The notes below the pieces were generated by a model. That model was not told the origin of the DNA and did not search any database. It worked only from the letters and a program-made list of their open reading frames with translations. A stretch of DNA of 64,000 bases, from positions 53,337-117,336 of the forward strand of contig MNCI01030902.1 in the NCBI GenBank assembly GCA_015680685.1, in the 5' to 3' direction. Below are positions 21,566-32,835 of the stretch, piece after piece; position 1 is the stretch's first letter; the number at the start of each line of letters is the position of its first letter. This stretch comes from Gnetum montanum. Taxonomy: Eukaryota > Streptophyta > Gnetopsida > Gnetales > Gnetaceae. The translations under genes were made by a program, and so were the position numbers.

Positions 21566-23840
21566 ATGGCTGCTACAACTACCTCCATTACTATAGCTAA
21601 CCTTGAGGTTCCTCTCATGGTCCAAGGTGCCACAAGTGCCAAACGACTGCCCAGCCCAGGGCTGGGGCCACGCCGATTCCTCAGGATCCAAAATTGGGGA
21701 CTCGAAGGCTTGGCTGAGCAACATGAACAATACAATTTCCTTTGCACTAAGGTGCAAGAAAACCTACCCCTAGATGCACAAGAGTTCAAAGAAAAACATA
21801 GCTTTGATTTTACCTACTACAATGGGAAGGAATTTATTCCTAATCCCAATGCTTTCATCCCTTTGAGAGAAGCGCAACAATGGCTTTTAGATCAACTGAT
21901 ACATCTTTCTAAACATGGCAAGGCACAAGACGTAGCATCTCACCATGATGAGGTCTTCCAAGATGGATAAGAGAAATTGGATTCTCAATCCGACTGGGGA
22001 GGTCAAGTCAACCCTGTCACCGTCCCTCCTACCTTGTCCTTCTAGACCAATATGCTGACTTTTCTACTCCCTTCAGGATCACGGCCATGCCACTGCAACC
22101 TACGATCCCACCTATCATGGGTATCCATACCATGCCTGTGGCATACCAAAATTCCCACATCCTTATTTCAACTTTATTTGCCATTCCTCCGCAGGCCATT
22201 CATCAATCCCTTTTTGCTTTGCAACACACCCCAACCTCAGCTACCCCACCTTACATTCATACCGTATCTGCTTCACAGTCATTTGCAACTTCTGTATCCA
22301 TCCCTATGTTTACACCTATCCCACCATCAGTGGTGGGCCCATGCCCATCCACGTGGTGGACCCCGTTCACTGCTCCCCCTACTATGCTACCATCGCAGAT
22401 GTCTCACCACGTTCCACACCAGGCTTACCAAAACTTGCAAACGGCACAACCTAGCATGGGAATATGGTCGTTCCCACCTCACACATAGGCCACCCATTCC
22501 ATGGTGCAACCCACGGCTTTTGTCTCAATAGCACCACCTTCCAGCTGGTGGACAGTGTAAGGAGCACCCTTCACAAGGGCCACCCCAATGGTACCATCGA
22601 TGGGTCATGCTGCTACCCCCACCACCCCACAGATGGGAGCTACCACAGTAGTTTCCCAACCATCTACATCATCCCAAGGTTTAGACAAAGCATTCTAGCT
22701 TATCCAGACCCTTACTAAGGAAATAAAACACCTCAAAGTTGTCGAGTTTGACATGGTACAAGTCATGGACTTTTACCAGGACGACCCCATCAGCCCAACA
22801 ATCCCTCCACTGATGTTACCCCCAAGGATGTCCCTTCCACATTTCATGAAATGAAATGGGGAAGGAGATCCTAATGCACATCTTTTTACCTGTAGGTCTG
22901 AGTCTCTCCTATTGCAACAATGGCTGCACATGATTATCCAGGTCTTCGCTATGTCCCTAGCCAAGAGAGCCTTGGATTGGTACCGTGCACTTCCATGGTC
23001 ATCTATTTTGACTCTAGAAGAGCTTCTAACCTAGTTCGTGACACGCTTCAAGTATAACTTGAAGTCAAAAATCATGTTGGATCAGTTCATGAGCGTGAAG
23101 CAGGATCCTCTAGAGCTGGTCCAAAAGTTCATCCAGCGTTAGAGTGCAACCCTTAATGAAATCTGTGAGCCCATCACGAAGGCCCATTTGCTGGCCGTAT
23201 TTAAAGGTGCAGTGAATGACTTCATCAAGTCTAAACTATACTACCTCACTCCTTGCACTCTTAGTTAGGCCTTCTCTCAAACTAAGAGCATACAAGATGC
23301 AGCCAAGGTGAGCAAAGACCTAGCCTACGTTGCCTACAAGAACACCATCACAAAGAAGGACAAGGGTAAGTCCCCAACAACCACAGTGGCCACTGTGATG
23401 ATCAAGGCTAAGCCCAAACCTAATAAAAATTGTCACAAGAATAATAAGAAACTAGCCACACCTGTAGCTAACCCTGCACCCAAGTAGGGTCACACACCAC
23501 AACCTGCCATACCCACACCTAAGACATCTGCACAACCCAAACTAAAATTTGAGCGTAAAGATCACTCAAATTATACCCCACTACCTATCAAACCTTCAAA
23601 ACTTCTGAAGCAGCTACTGGTAGTGGGGCACATCCAACACAAGTAGATGTCAGAAGAGGAAATTAGGAGACATCAGTGATACTGCAAGCTCCTTAGGAAC
23701 CCCTCTTTGGCCTTGCCCAATGAGCCCCCAATTCCTAAGGGTTTCAGGCTAGATAGGTTTTGTGACTACCACCAACAATGTGGTCACAACATGGATTATT
23801 GTCTAGTGTTGAAGGATGACATCCAAAGGTTGGTTGATTA
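21566..23840 (+). pseudogene. TAT-n Gag, decayed
   Basis: An N-terminal frame (21566-21970, MAATTTSITIANLEVPLM...) is open for 134 codons, a Pro/Thr-rich middle follows (22087-22500), then the capsid core (about 22690-23340) and nucleocapsid. The zinc-knuckle-like CDYHQQCGHNMDYC near 23761 keeps Cys residues lost in TAT-r. Several stops fall at positions where TAT-r has Gln or Trp: for example TAG for Q in LTQF, TAG for W in QRWSA, and TAG for W in HKWMSE. A single C-to-T or G-to-A change explains each. A short leader frame and a frameshift precede the capsid. Confidence 0.7.
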
Positions 23841-25353
23841 GGGGAAACTGATGTTGGACGAAAGCAACCCAGTACACCCTAAGAATCAATCTCTGCACAT
23901 CTATACTAACCCCCTCAACACCAACAATGCCGATTATGTTATCAATACCATTGGTGTTGATAGTGATCCTAGGCCACCCCAGTAGCTGTTCATGATTTGT
24001 GTGCCTCAGTGTAGTGCACCAGCATCACCAGTAGCTGGTCGAAGCTCACAACAGCCATTTGTCCTGAGGGTTCCTTCTTGAGCATCCACCCCCATGCCAC
24101 CTATTAGCAAAACCACACCACCCCACACATTAACACCGTTAGCTCCATTTTTTATCAGGAGGCCAACTCCTTCAATAGCCCCTGTCCCATGCAAGATAGC
24201 TAAACAACCTTCTCGTCCTAAAAAATAATTAGTGTTTTTCGCAAGTGAGACGTCGAAGGGAAGTACCACCCCAAGTACTTCCAAGCCTACATCTTCACCC
24301 CTTGCATCTACACCCATGTCACCAAAGGGGGACATTGATACAACCACACAATCTGCATCACCCTGCCAAAAGGGGTCTGAACCTAGATCTGAAACTACCC
24401 CTCCTCAGGAAATTCGTCTTCTAGGACAAATAGAAGAAGAGAAAGGTGGTAAATAGGGGGCTGACCAGGACCTCTTGGATGCCCTCACTTCGGTGAAACA
24501 AGCTCTAAAATTGAAAAACACTTCACTGAGCTTGTACAACCTAGTCATGACATCTGTCCCACACCGTAAGGCTCTGATCTACATGTTTACAGTGATTCTG
24601 GTCAACGAAGACATGCCAGTAGAAGAGGAGGTGATCCACTCGGTTATACTTCCCTTTGCACTTGCAGAGCCAGAGCCATCCCAACTGACTTTCAATGATG
24701 GTTCCATTAGGGAAGACCCCGAAATGGGTCCGGTGACTACAGCGCCCCTATTCATCACAATTTGGATCAGCCAACACTGGATCCGGAGGGTACACGTCGA
24801 TGATGGGGCCACCACCAATGTCATCCCCTTCCCTATTGTGGATAAGTTGGACCTGGTCAACTAGATCAAACCCACAACGACATCATGCCTGCGGTCATTC
24901 AATGGGGCATGGGTTGTGGTGAAGGTCATAGTCCACATAGACTTCGTTGCAAGGAAAAAGTTCCCCAAGAACGCAACATTCATCATGGTCAAGGAAATGC
25001 CTAGGATTAACCTGATCTTGGGGAGATCATGGTTAGTGTAGCTCAGGGCTGTCTCCTCACCTATACACTAGGAGATCCATCTACCTTACGTAGGTAGGAA
25101 GGTGGTAATCCATGGTGATGAGGTAGCGACGCAAGCAATCCACAACGTAGACATGGAACAGGGCTCAGAGGTTGTAACCTCTGAGAATGAAGTGGCTGTT
25201 GCAGCATACACTAACCATTTAGCAGAGGAATCAGCTCAACAAGCTAGTTCCCAAAACGAGAGCGCATGGGCTGAGTTTCCCTTCCAAGCGGGGGGCAATG
25301 ATGTAGATGAAGGCCCTGGCAAAGCATCTCAGCCTTATGTCTCACTCAACCTG
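23841..25353 (+). pseudogene. TAT-n linker and aspartic protease
   Basis: A proline-rich linker (23860-24450) leads to a protease domain. HVDDGATTNVIP at 24790-24825 has the Asp-Asp-Gly form seen in Tat/Ogre proteases, and LILGRSWL at 25012-25035 is the flap-distal GRSWL motif. It would cut the gag-pol product. Stops interrupt it (after 24864, near 25036), so it is inactive. After the protease an open frame (25102-25353) rich in Glu, Ala and Ser ends at a TGA; the region beyond is not sense-coding. Confidence 0.7.
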
Positions 25354-25365
25354 TGATGGCTCAAG

Positions 25366-25754
25366 AAGAAGCTACGCATAGCGTAGCAACCCCACTGCTT
25401 CTTGCCCAGTTACCCACCCTTGCACATTTGTCACCCTTTTGTTTTACATTTACGCTAGTTGCTAATTAACCATTTTCCAAATCATTAGCGTATCACCCTT
25501 TAACACGCGATGGGCCCGAAATGGCCTAAAACTAGCAATGACCCAAAATGACCTAAAACTATGTTATGCCATGGCTTGAAATGGCCCAAAATGGCCTAAA
25601 ACTAGCAATGGCCTGAAATGGCCTAAAACTATGTTATGCTAGGGCCCAAAATGGCCTAAAACTAGCATAGAAGAGGAAACGTTTCGCATGAAATTCAGCA
25701 CGTACACAATGCGTAAGTTAGCATTAAATCAATTCACCTATTTATTCAAAATTT
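25366..25754 (+). repeat. GGCCTAAAACTAGCA repeat block
   Basis: The core 25505-25680 consists of repeats of roughly 20-35 bp around GGCCTAAAACTAGCA and GACCTAAAACTATG, alternating with CCCAAAATGG words. The leftmost part has TAGCGTAGC palindromes like those in the LTR. It lies just past the 3' end of the antisense gene. The same core recurs at 30560-30690 and, as variants, at 34190-34440. Confidence 0.75.
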
Positions 25755-27460
25755 TTATCTTTTAGACACTCTACCTACATCATCTTCATCACTCACTTCT
25801 GCATCACCCCCTTCTGCATTGCCTTCCACTATGTTGTCCCCTGCTGCCTCTTCACTTCTTCCCACTGCGGGCCCTATGCCCTCATCTGGAACTTGCATTG
25901 TAGAAATGAAGTAGTCAGCTAAGGCAACGTACACAAGTTACAACAGATCATAAGCATTGATACAGTAGGGAGCAACTAACCTGAGAAGGACCTACATCTG
26001 TCTCAAAGGGCATCCAACCTAAACCAAGCCTGAGGTGGTTCCAGACTACCTCTTCCGTGATGTCCACCCAACGCTTGATGCTAGGTTCAGCGTCTACAAC
26101 AGCTTTCTCCTTTTCGATAGTCGTCCATCTTGGGGGTCCTGGAGAAAATGATGCAGTTTTGGTCTCACCTATGGGAAGGTCCACTTCCTATTTAGGAGAT
26201 TCTGTGACCTTTACCTGCCCTTTGAACTTGTCATAGGCCTCAAAAATGCCAATAGCATTTACGAATTCCTTATAGGTAAATGCCTCGATAGCGGTGTCCC
26301 TGTACAGTTTACAATAGATGACATGTTCCAATTTATACATATGTTTATGGTTTTTCTAGGACTACCCCCATTTCTAAACTCATGCACTATAATCTTTCCA
26401 ATCCTAACATTTCTAGGCCAACAAGTCCATTTGCATTCACTGTTCTATTATTTCGTGGGTGGCTTCGTTGTTTTGATGTACGACTATCCAAAACCTGGCA
26501 TGATCTATCATAGCCATGCGCTAGTCCTCATTATTGGTATCATGGGCTATGAGGAATTCGTTCCTTAATTTTAGGTCTTCCACCTCAATGCTTAGGTCGT
26601 CCTTTTCTTTCTCAGCCTTCTCAACCTGTTTCCATAGGTCTTCATTGATGCTCTTGTACTCCCATAAGGAGCGAGCCGAGTGTAAAGCACATTTGCTAAC
26701 CTCATCATATGCACGATGAGACACCTCAATCACTTCAGGCAAGAATGTAGGCATGGTACCGACTTTCACAGGCTATGCTAGGTCCCATTTGAGTTGAGAG
26801 GCTATCACCAACAAGGAGCATATCAGTCATTAACATAGCAAGGTTAGCAAACTCAAGAAATTCTAGCATGGCAACATGAAAGCATCTAGCGTAACTACTT
26901 ATCCACTTCAAGGTCGATCTGCCTAAGGTGATTAATCATGTCATCGACGATTCCTTGCATAAATGTAAACTTATCAAGGGTCTCGGCCCATGGTTCCACA
27001 TGAATCATAGGGGGTCCTGCAACATCAGGAGTGGATCCTATCATATAACTAAACATGTCAGCAACGACTGAAATGAGCTATGATAAGATGGACATATTGT
27101 TAAATTTAGCAATGTCCAATTACGGTTCCCTTTCCTGCTATTGCAAAAAGATGGTAGTAGCCTGGGAAGAAGTCACTGCTAGGTCTGTATGGGCCTCTTC
27201 TTCATGTACTGGTGCCTTTCCTTTTGAGAGACCAGCGTCTTTTTTATTCAAGTGAGACTCCTCTTCATCTTCAAAAATGTCCTTATTGTTAGTAGGAGGA
27301 TTCTGCCTAATAACAAGAGCCCCTACCTTAGCGGCAGGAGCTTCTTTCTTCTTGACTAGGACCCTTCTCTCTAAGACTAGGGCCTCCGAGTCTTTATTTA
27401 TCACCTCCATTTTGGGGTCCGACACCTCTTCGGCATCTTCTTCTTCTTCCTCTTCTTCCT

Positions 27461-27594
27461 CTGCCAGCCAAAAACATGTTTACGTTAGCTCATAACAGGT
27501 TAGCTTAAAGCAAGTGCTATGCTGTCTAGCATAGCATAGCGTAGTAGGCGTTAGCAAAGTAGGCAAAGAAATGAGCATGGGCAGAAGTGTTTAC
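27461..27594 (-). other. Intron 3 of the antisense gene (134 bp)
   Basis: Donor CCATTG/GTAAAC and acceptor TTTTTGGCTGGCAG/AGG on the minus strand. It joins a phase-1 codon in frame to the run of Glu codons. The intron contains GCTATGCTAG palindromic words. Confidence 0.65.
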
Positions 27595-28643
27595 CAATGG
27601 GGGGTTGCATCCTCTATAGTTTAAGCCACAATATCCTCCCCTCTTCTTCTTCAGCGTGGAGGGTTTCCTCAACCAAAGAAGGCCTCTTTTGCTACAACTT
27701 ACTGGCCATAGTCTCGGCTATGAGACATTTCCCCTGTGACATGCTACTAGCTACAGCAGGGGGCATCTCTCCTATGTTATCTTGGCCATGAAAGTTGCGG
27801 GCCACCCGATCCTTAGTAATCATGGAAAATAACTCCCCAATTTCTTCTGGGGGATCTTGGGCTTGGGTGGTCTAGAGGCTTTGGCGGATCCATGGTTTGG
27901 AAATCTAGTTTCGATTTCACATGATCCAGGCTCCATTCTTGTGAACTACTAGAAACTCCATGAAGCACTGCATGCTATGTAGAAGGCATAATGCATGTTG
28001 AAACGGGACTCCTACTTCTTATGGAGCCCCACAATTTCAGTTTGTAGGCCTTTACATAGAAAATTAGCCTAGTTGTAGTGGGCCCCTTCCTCCATGACCT
28101 TGCACATTGCCCAGGCCTACTCAATTCCAAGGATCTTCCCTTGGGAAATTAGCTAGGAGAATGCATGAGCATAAAATATAGGGTAAACCTCCCTAGCGGG
28201 TCCTACTTTAAGCTTCTCCATGGGGAGCCCCTTCCACTCTTTAGCAATCCCTAACCACTCCTGAATGTCCTTCTTCTGAAGGCTCAGCTTCCTCTTGCTC
28301 TTCAATCCTATGAGAACACCATCAACGGGGATGTTGAAAAGATCTGCGAATAGCTGGTCATTGATTTCAATGACCACCCATACACCATGTATGCATGCGT
28401 GGAAGCGGTCTACCCTACCGAAAAAGGAGCTGACCAGGGAAATCATCTCGATGGTAGGAACGCTCAGGTTCAGGGCCAGGAATAGATCCATAAGCCCAAC
28501 CTTTTGGATATTCTGGACCAAGGGGTCTGAGGCCGCATTGCATATCCAGCGCTGGCTCACATCCACTTCCCCATACTTGAAGTAGATGTTTGCCTCCTGG
28601 TTCTCAGCAGTTATCACCATCACCTCCTAGGGTTTTTCTGCCC

Positions 28644-28741
28644 CTATAGTAGTTTGCATAGAAGCGTTTAGCATGAAAAAACATAGAGAACCCAAAGATT
28701 GCAAAGACACTTAAGCATGTAGCACTTACTATTTACCTTAC
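28644..28741 (-). other. Intron 2 of the antisense gene (98 bp)
   Basis: Donor CCTG/GTAAGG, acceptor ACTATAG/GGG on the minus strand. The phase is 1 on both sides. Confidence 0.65.
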
Positions 28742-29016
28742 CAGGTTTTTATGGTAATGGGAATGGAGGAAGACTAACTAGGACTTGTTCAATGGGGATC
28801 AGTTTGAAGGGTGTCCATCCCTCATCCAACCAACCAAACTCCTTGCACCTACCATAGGGAATGGGGTATAGGTCTGGGTAGGTGTGGTATTCACCCCTGC
28901 ATTGACCAATCACACCTGGACGCAAGTTATTAGCAGAAGAGAACTCTTGCAGGGCTATCCGTGCTATGGTCAGCACACCCGATTTTTTGTGAAGCCCTTC
29001 CTTGTTAATGTAGAAC

Positions 29017-29098
29017 CTGGTAGCAAAAACATACTATTAGCATTTGGCTAGCATAGCAAGCATCACATAATATAGTGGAACAAGGCTACAAAACTCAC
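29017..29098 (-). other. Intron 1 of the antisense gene (82 bp)
   Basis: Strong donor GGTGG/GTGAGT and acceptor TTTTTGCTACCAG/GTT on the minus strand. The split glycine codon restores one frame across the junction (AYCAG-G-FYINKEG). Confidence 0.7.
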
Positions 29099-29357
29099 CC
29101 ACCAGCACAGTAGGCGATCCCTAGTGGGCTTTGGGAGCACGTTCCCATATGATGCGTAACAAACAACGTGCTGTAAGGATGGTAGCAACTGTACTCAAGC
29201 ATACCCCAGATCCAAGTCAAACACCTCAAATATTTGGGGCATTCACTAGATCCTTCTCCCTACCTGCTGCTAATTGCCCCATCCATCAAAAACCTCAAGA
29301 TACCCTAGTTTGCCCCAAGCAACAGGGTTTCTATTATGATGGTCGCCTCTTCCTCCT

Positions 29358-30127
29358 CTAGGTATGAAAAAATGATCACACTAAAATGTTGGAGGAGAAA
29401 TTGTAAGAACTCCTATGCTCCTTGCCTGAACCAAACCCCCTACTCTCCCACACATGTATGGGAAGGAGGAACATTGGTCACTAGTTTGCTTACACAACAT
29501 AGGACCCCTACGATTTCTAGGACAATCAGAGTTGGCCACAGCGCTATCCTGCACAACACAACTAGCAAATGTTATCATCATGCCCAAGTGCAATACACAC
29601 ATAGCATAGCAACACCTAGCATTTTAGCATATATCGTAGCATAACCCTCTTCCTGCACATAGCGTAGCAAGAATGTGAAAGCAATAGCATAGCAAGAATA
29701 ACCTAGCATAGTAATGGAGTGATTAACCCTAGCAGAATGATTAGCACTACACCTAACGAAGCATGTGTCACACTATCATGTCATGCACTACCAAACCCTC
29801 CTGAGGATCCTATGCTATGCCATTCGAAGGCCAAGTAATGTAAACTTTCCAAACCCCGCGGTTGTGACAACCACAGCGATGGCAATTTAGGCGACCTTGC
29901 ATGCGACGTTAGCGTAGCATGTATACATCCACCACGGCCAAAACAGCAATAGCGACAGTGTAAAAGCCAAGACAAAGAAAACACAATGACATGAAACATA
30001 GATAGCCAAAACTAAATCACAAAAAATAGAAGCAAAAAATAAAAATGATTATACGAGCACGAGGAAACAGAAAAAGCGTAGTAGCCTACCAGGTCAACGG
30101 CGTCTCCTCCTGCACCATGATGCATGA
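29358..30127 (-). other. Upstream intron-like region of the antisense gene
   Basis: No open frame continues through it. Its downstream end on the minus strand is an acceptor-like ATACCTAG/AGGAGG at 29357. It holds many TAGCATAGC words, as in the other introns and the LTR. It is probably one long first intron or two introns with a small exon. Confidence 0.4.
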
Positions 30128-30211
30128 TTACATCACACGCCCTAGGGTTTTCTTAACCTCATCGACCTTAGTGAGTACCAAATTCATGCGTTCCTTCTTA
30201 GGATCCATCAT
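30128..30211 (-). pseudogene. Possible first exon of the antisense gene
   Basis: A short minus-strand frame starting MMDPKKERMN and containing KVDEVKKTLGRVM before a stop. A donor-like ACCTG/GTAGGC follows about 45 bases later. Its phase does not fit directly with the exon at 29357, so an intermediate exon or a frameshift is needed. Confidence 0.35.
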
Positions 30212-30358
30212 CTTGCTTGCTGATTCCTCCTCGATTGCTATCTCGAAATTGCCTTGCTCTCTGCTGATATAGTCACTCTGCACCCCACAATCGCTCTATG
30301 CTCCGAATGTGGGCTCTGCACTCTTACGGTGAGAACGACAAGCTTACCATGGTTTAAT

Positions 30359-30370
30359 CCCTATTTATGG
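30359..30370 (-). promoter_or_regulatory. Possible promoter of the antisense gene
   Basis: CCATAAATAGGG on the minus strand, about 150 bp upstream of the first ATG, within CT/GA-rich sequence. A second CACATAAATGG lies 45-50 bp further up. It is a weak TATA-like match judged mainly by position. Confidence 0.3.
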
Positions 30371-31139
30371 CTGTAATGGTGAAAAAGGAAAACTTGCCAC
30401 TCTCTCTCTCCATTTATGTGGGGTATATCGTGCAGTGTAGCATGCTCGCCATGACGTCGTAGCACTGTTGGCAATTAAAATAGGTGGATTTGATTAAGAG
30501 ATCTTGGCATGCTTCGAGCTCATTATTTACTTTCCCAAAAAACACAAAAAATATATATTTCTAGTTAACGGTCTAAAAAGACCTAGCAATCTTAACGTAG
30601 CTTTGGCTTTAGCAGTCCAAAAAGACCTTAAACTAGCAATCTTAGCATAGCTTCGACTTTAGCGGTCCAAAAAGACCTTAAACTAGCAGCTTTGATTTGG
30701 TACACGTATGTGGTCCCCAATGACATCAAACTAGTAATTTCACATTTTCACATCAATAGTTTTACATTTTTTAGTAGTTTTTCATCTCCATGCCTTAGTG
30801 GTCTACCATGACTTTAAATTGGCAAATTTTAATCTTTATATCATACTTTGCTAGTTACATCTCATCGTTGTTTTGCAAATTGTCATTATACACGATTACT
30901 ACCGATAGATGCCTCTTAACTAGGCTCTCATTTCATCTTGACAGGTTGAGCAAAAAGTGGAAATCCATCGCGATCTCTCCATGCCTTTAGCTATAGCCGG
31001 TCCACATGGCAAGCTCACAAGACCATTGAACCCAGACCTAATTGATTTGGGGTCAACCACAGCTAGCATCATAACATCCTTAGAAACATCCCCAGACTAG
31101 CCTGAGCATCTGGTCTGAACCCTAGATCTAGAGGTCAGG
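30371..31139 (+). repeat. CTTAAACTAGCA repeats before reverse transcriptase
   Basis: 30560-30690 has three units of AAAAAGACCTTAAACTAGCA-like sequence (period about 60 bp), with weaker variants to 30830. Near 30930-30944 a pyrimidine-rich tract ends TTGACAG/GTTG, a good sense-strand splice acceptor just before the polymerase frame. Nothing else coding is seen. Confidence 0.6.
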
Positions 31140-32123
31140 GATGTAATTGAGAATCCTCTCATCAAGATGCATGTGACCATGTCCAAGGGGGAAGTAAAAA
31201 TGTTAAAGCTTAGTTCCCTCTTAGATGTGCAGACACACGAAGGTGTGGTCAAAATCCTGCAAGTCAACATTAAATTTTTTGCATGGTCATACAATGACAT
31301 GCCAAGTTTAGATCTAAGGCTAATACAGCACAACATTTTCCTACACCCATGCATGAAGGCAGTCAAGCAGAAAGCTCATAAGGTTAAACGAAAAATTGCA
31401 CTAGCTGTAGGGGATGAAATCACCAAGCTATACCAAGCTAGTTTCATCTGTGCAATTGATTACTCGAAATGGATGTCCAACATCATTATGGTTTCTAAGA
31501 AAATGGAAGAAATACGAATCTGTATAGACTTCTGGGATTTGAACAAGGCAACGATCAAAGATGACTTCCCACTTCCAAGCATCGATCAACTCATCGACAC
31601 TACGACTAGTCATGCCCTATTATCCTTCATGGATGGTTTCTCTGGCTACAACCAAATTCGCATTAACCCAGAGAATTAGCTAACAACAACCTTCATGACC
31701 CCATAAAATACCTTTTTTTACACCATGATGCCTTTTGGGCTCAAGAATGCTAGAGCAACCTACCAGTGAGCCATGACTTACATCTTCAGTGACTACATCC
31801 TAGAAATGCTAAATGACTACATGGATGATATAGCGGTCAAGTCCAAAGAGACCGCTGATCACCCATGTGATCTAGGAATAGTCCTCAAGTGTTGTCAAAT
31901 GCATGATTTATGCCTTAATCCTAAGAAGTGTGTCTTTGGGGTGAGAACTGGATGCATGTTAGGGTTTATAGTATCAGAAGATAGGATACGGGTGGACCCT
32001 GACAAAGTTAAGGCCATCGTCAACCTGGCACCTCCTACGAACCTTAAGGAATTGCACGGTTTGTAAGGTAGGGTATAATTCATCTAAAGGTTTATAGCAA
32101 AGTTAACTGACAAGTTACACCCC
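31140..32123 (+). pseudogene. TAT-n reverse transcriptase
   Basis: Copies element RNA into DNA. A 170-codon open piece (31167-31679) carries the fingers/palm start, with WMSNIIMVSKK, ICIDFWDLNKA and FMDGFSGYNQI (the first catalytic Asp region). After three stops a second piece (31773-32066) has the YMDD active site (NDYMDDIAVKSK near 31815) and GFIVSEDRI. The order and spacing match Ty3/gypsy RT. Stops at PEN*, TP* and YQ*A are single transitions from Gln, Trp and Arg. The upstream part (31140-31166) continues the open frame without an ATG, as expected for an internal pol domain. Confidence 0.78.
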
Positions 32124-32835
32124 ATGCAACATCTCCTAAAGAAGGGACTTAACTTCGAATGGACGACTCAATGTCAACAAGCCTTTGATGACTTGAAGAA
32201 AGAGCTCCTACACCTCCCAACTGTGCACCTGCCACAGAGAGATAAGGCTTTCTTCATCTACCTTGCCACCTCTGACACATCTATCATAGCATTGTTATGT
32301 CAGAAATGAGATGACGAGTCTGAGATACCAGTGTATTATCTTAGTCATGCATTAATAGTGCATGAGGCAAAATACAACGAGGTGGAGAGGAATTTGCTTG
32401 CCTTAGTATTTGCGTTAAAAAAGTGGAGTCATTACCTATTTCATAGTACAATTAACATCATTTACAAAAGCAACGGACTCTAGGCTATCACTAACAACCT
32501 GTATGAAAGTAGTAAGATAGCCTGATGGAAAGCAATAACCACGGAGTTTGACTTACACTATGTGAGCCAATCGTCAACAAAGAGTCAAGCCTTAGTGACC
32601 CAACTTATAGCCTCATCCATCGATGACCTGGCGGTTCACAGTGATTCACAACTAGTTGTGAATCAAATCACCGAAGTCTATGCCTAGAAAGCTATGCATC
32701 TGCAACCCTATTATGACCTAGCAAAAATCTTTCTCAAACAGTTTGCAACTATGGATGTGCAACATGTGCCACGTAACAAGAACACCATAGCAGAAGCCTT
32801 AGCCACCCTAGCACTAAATATTCTACCACACTTGT
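32124..32835 (+). pseudogene. TAT-n RNase H and truncated archaeal-type RNase H
   Basis: 32124-32600 is the Ty3/gypsy RNase H (GLNFEWTTQCQQAFDDLK, then LSHAL and NEVERNLLALVFALKKW), which removes the RNA template. It is followed almost at once by the second half of an archaeal-type RNase H: SDSQLVVNQI near 32640 and QHVPRNKNTIAEALATL near 32760-32815. Tat elements carry both domains. The front half of the second one, with its first catalytic Asp, is missing here, so the junction near 32610 looks like an internal deletion. Stops occur at 32308, 32480 and 32685. Confidence 0.7.

Larger units (their letters stand above)
25755..29357 (-). pseudogene. Antisense multi-exon gene inside TAT-n, decayed
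   Basis: A minus-strand gene between protease and reverse transcriptase. Exons I can follow: 29357-29099, 29016-28742, 28643-27595, 27460 to about 26900, about 26813-25981, and a final acidic exon ending at a TAA at 25755-25757. Introns 29098-29017, 28741-28644 and 27594-27461 begin GT, end AG and keep the reading frame (phases 2, 1, 1). The protein has a globular part (exons 1-3, with YPDLYPIPYGRC and SRFNMHYAFY), a Glu/Lys-rich part after intron 3 starting with eight acidic residues, and a heptad-like coiled coil near 26650. In-frame stops are mostly TAG, TAA or TGA at likely Gln, Arg or Trp codons, and there is one frameshift near 27850. Tat-lineage elements are known to carry antisense extra ORFs; I do not recognise the function. 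Confidence 0.65.

Noticed and set aside
22087-22531. Proline/histidine-rich ORFs as separate genes
   Set aside because: They are alternate frames of the Pro/Thr-rich middle of TAT-n gag, which matches the TAT-r gag region.
25755-30211. Antisense region as a nested insertion with its own target duplication
   Set aside because: I could not find matching ends or duplications near 25.4 and 31.0 kb, and LTR-type palindromic words occur within it, so I treat it as part of TAT-n, though not proven.
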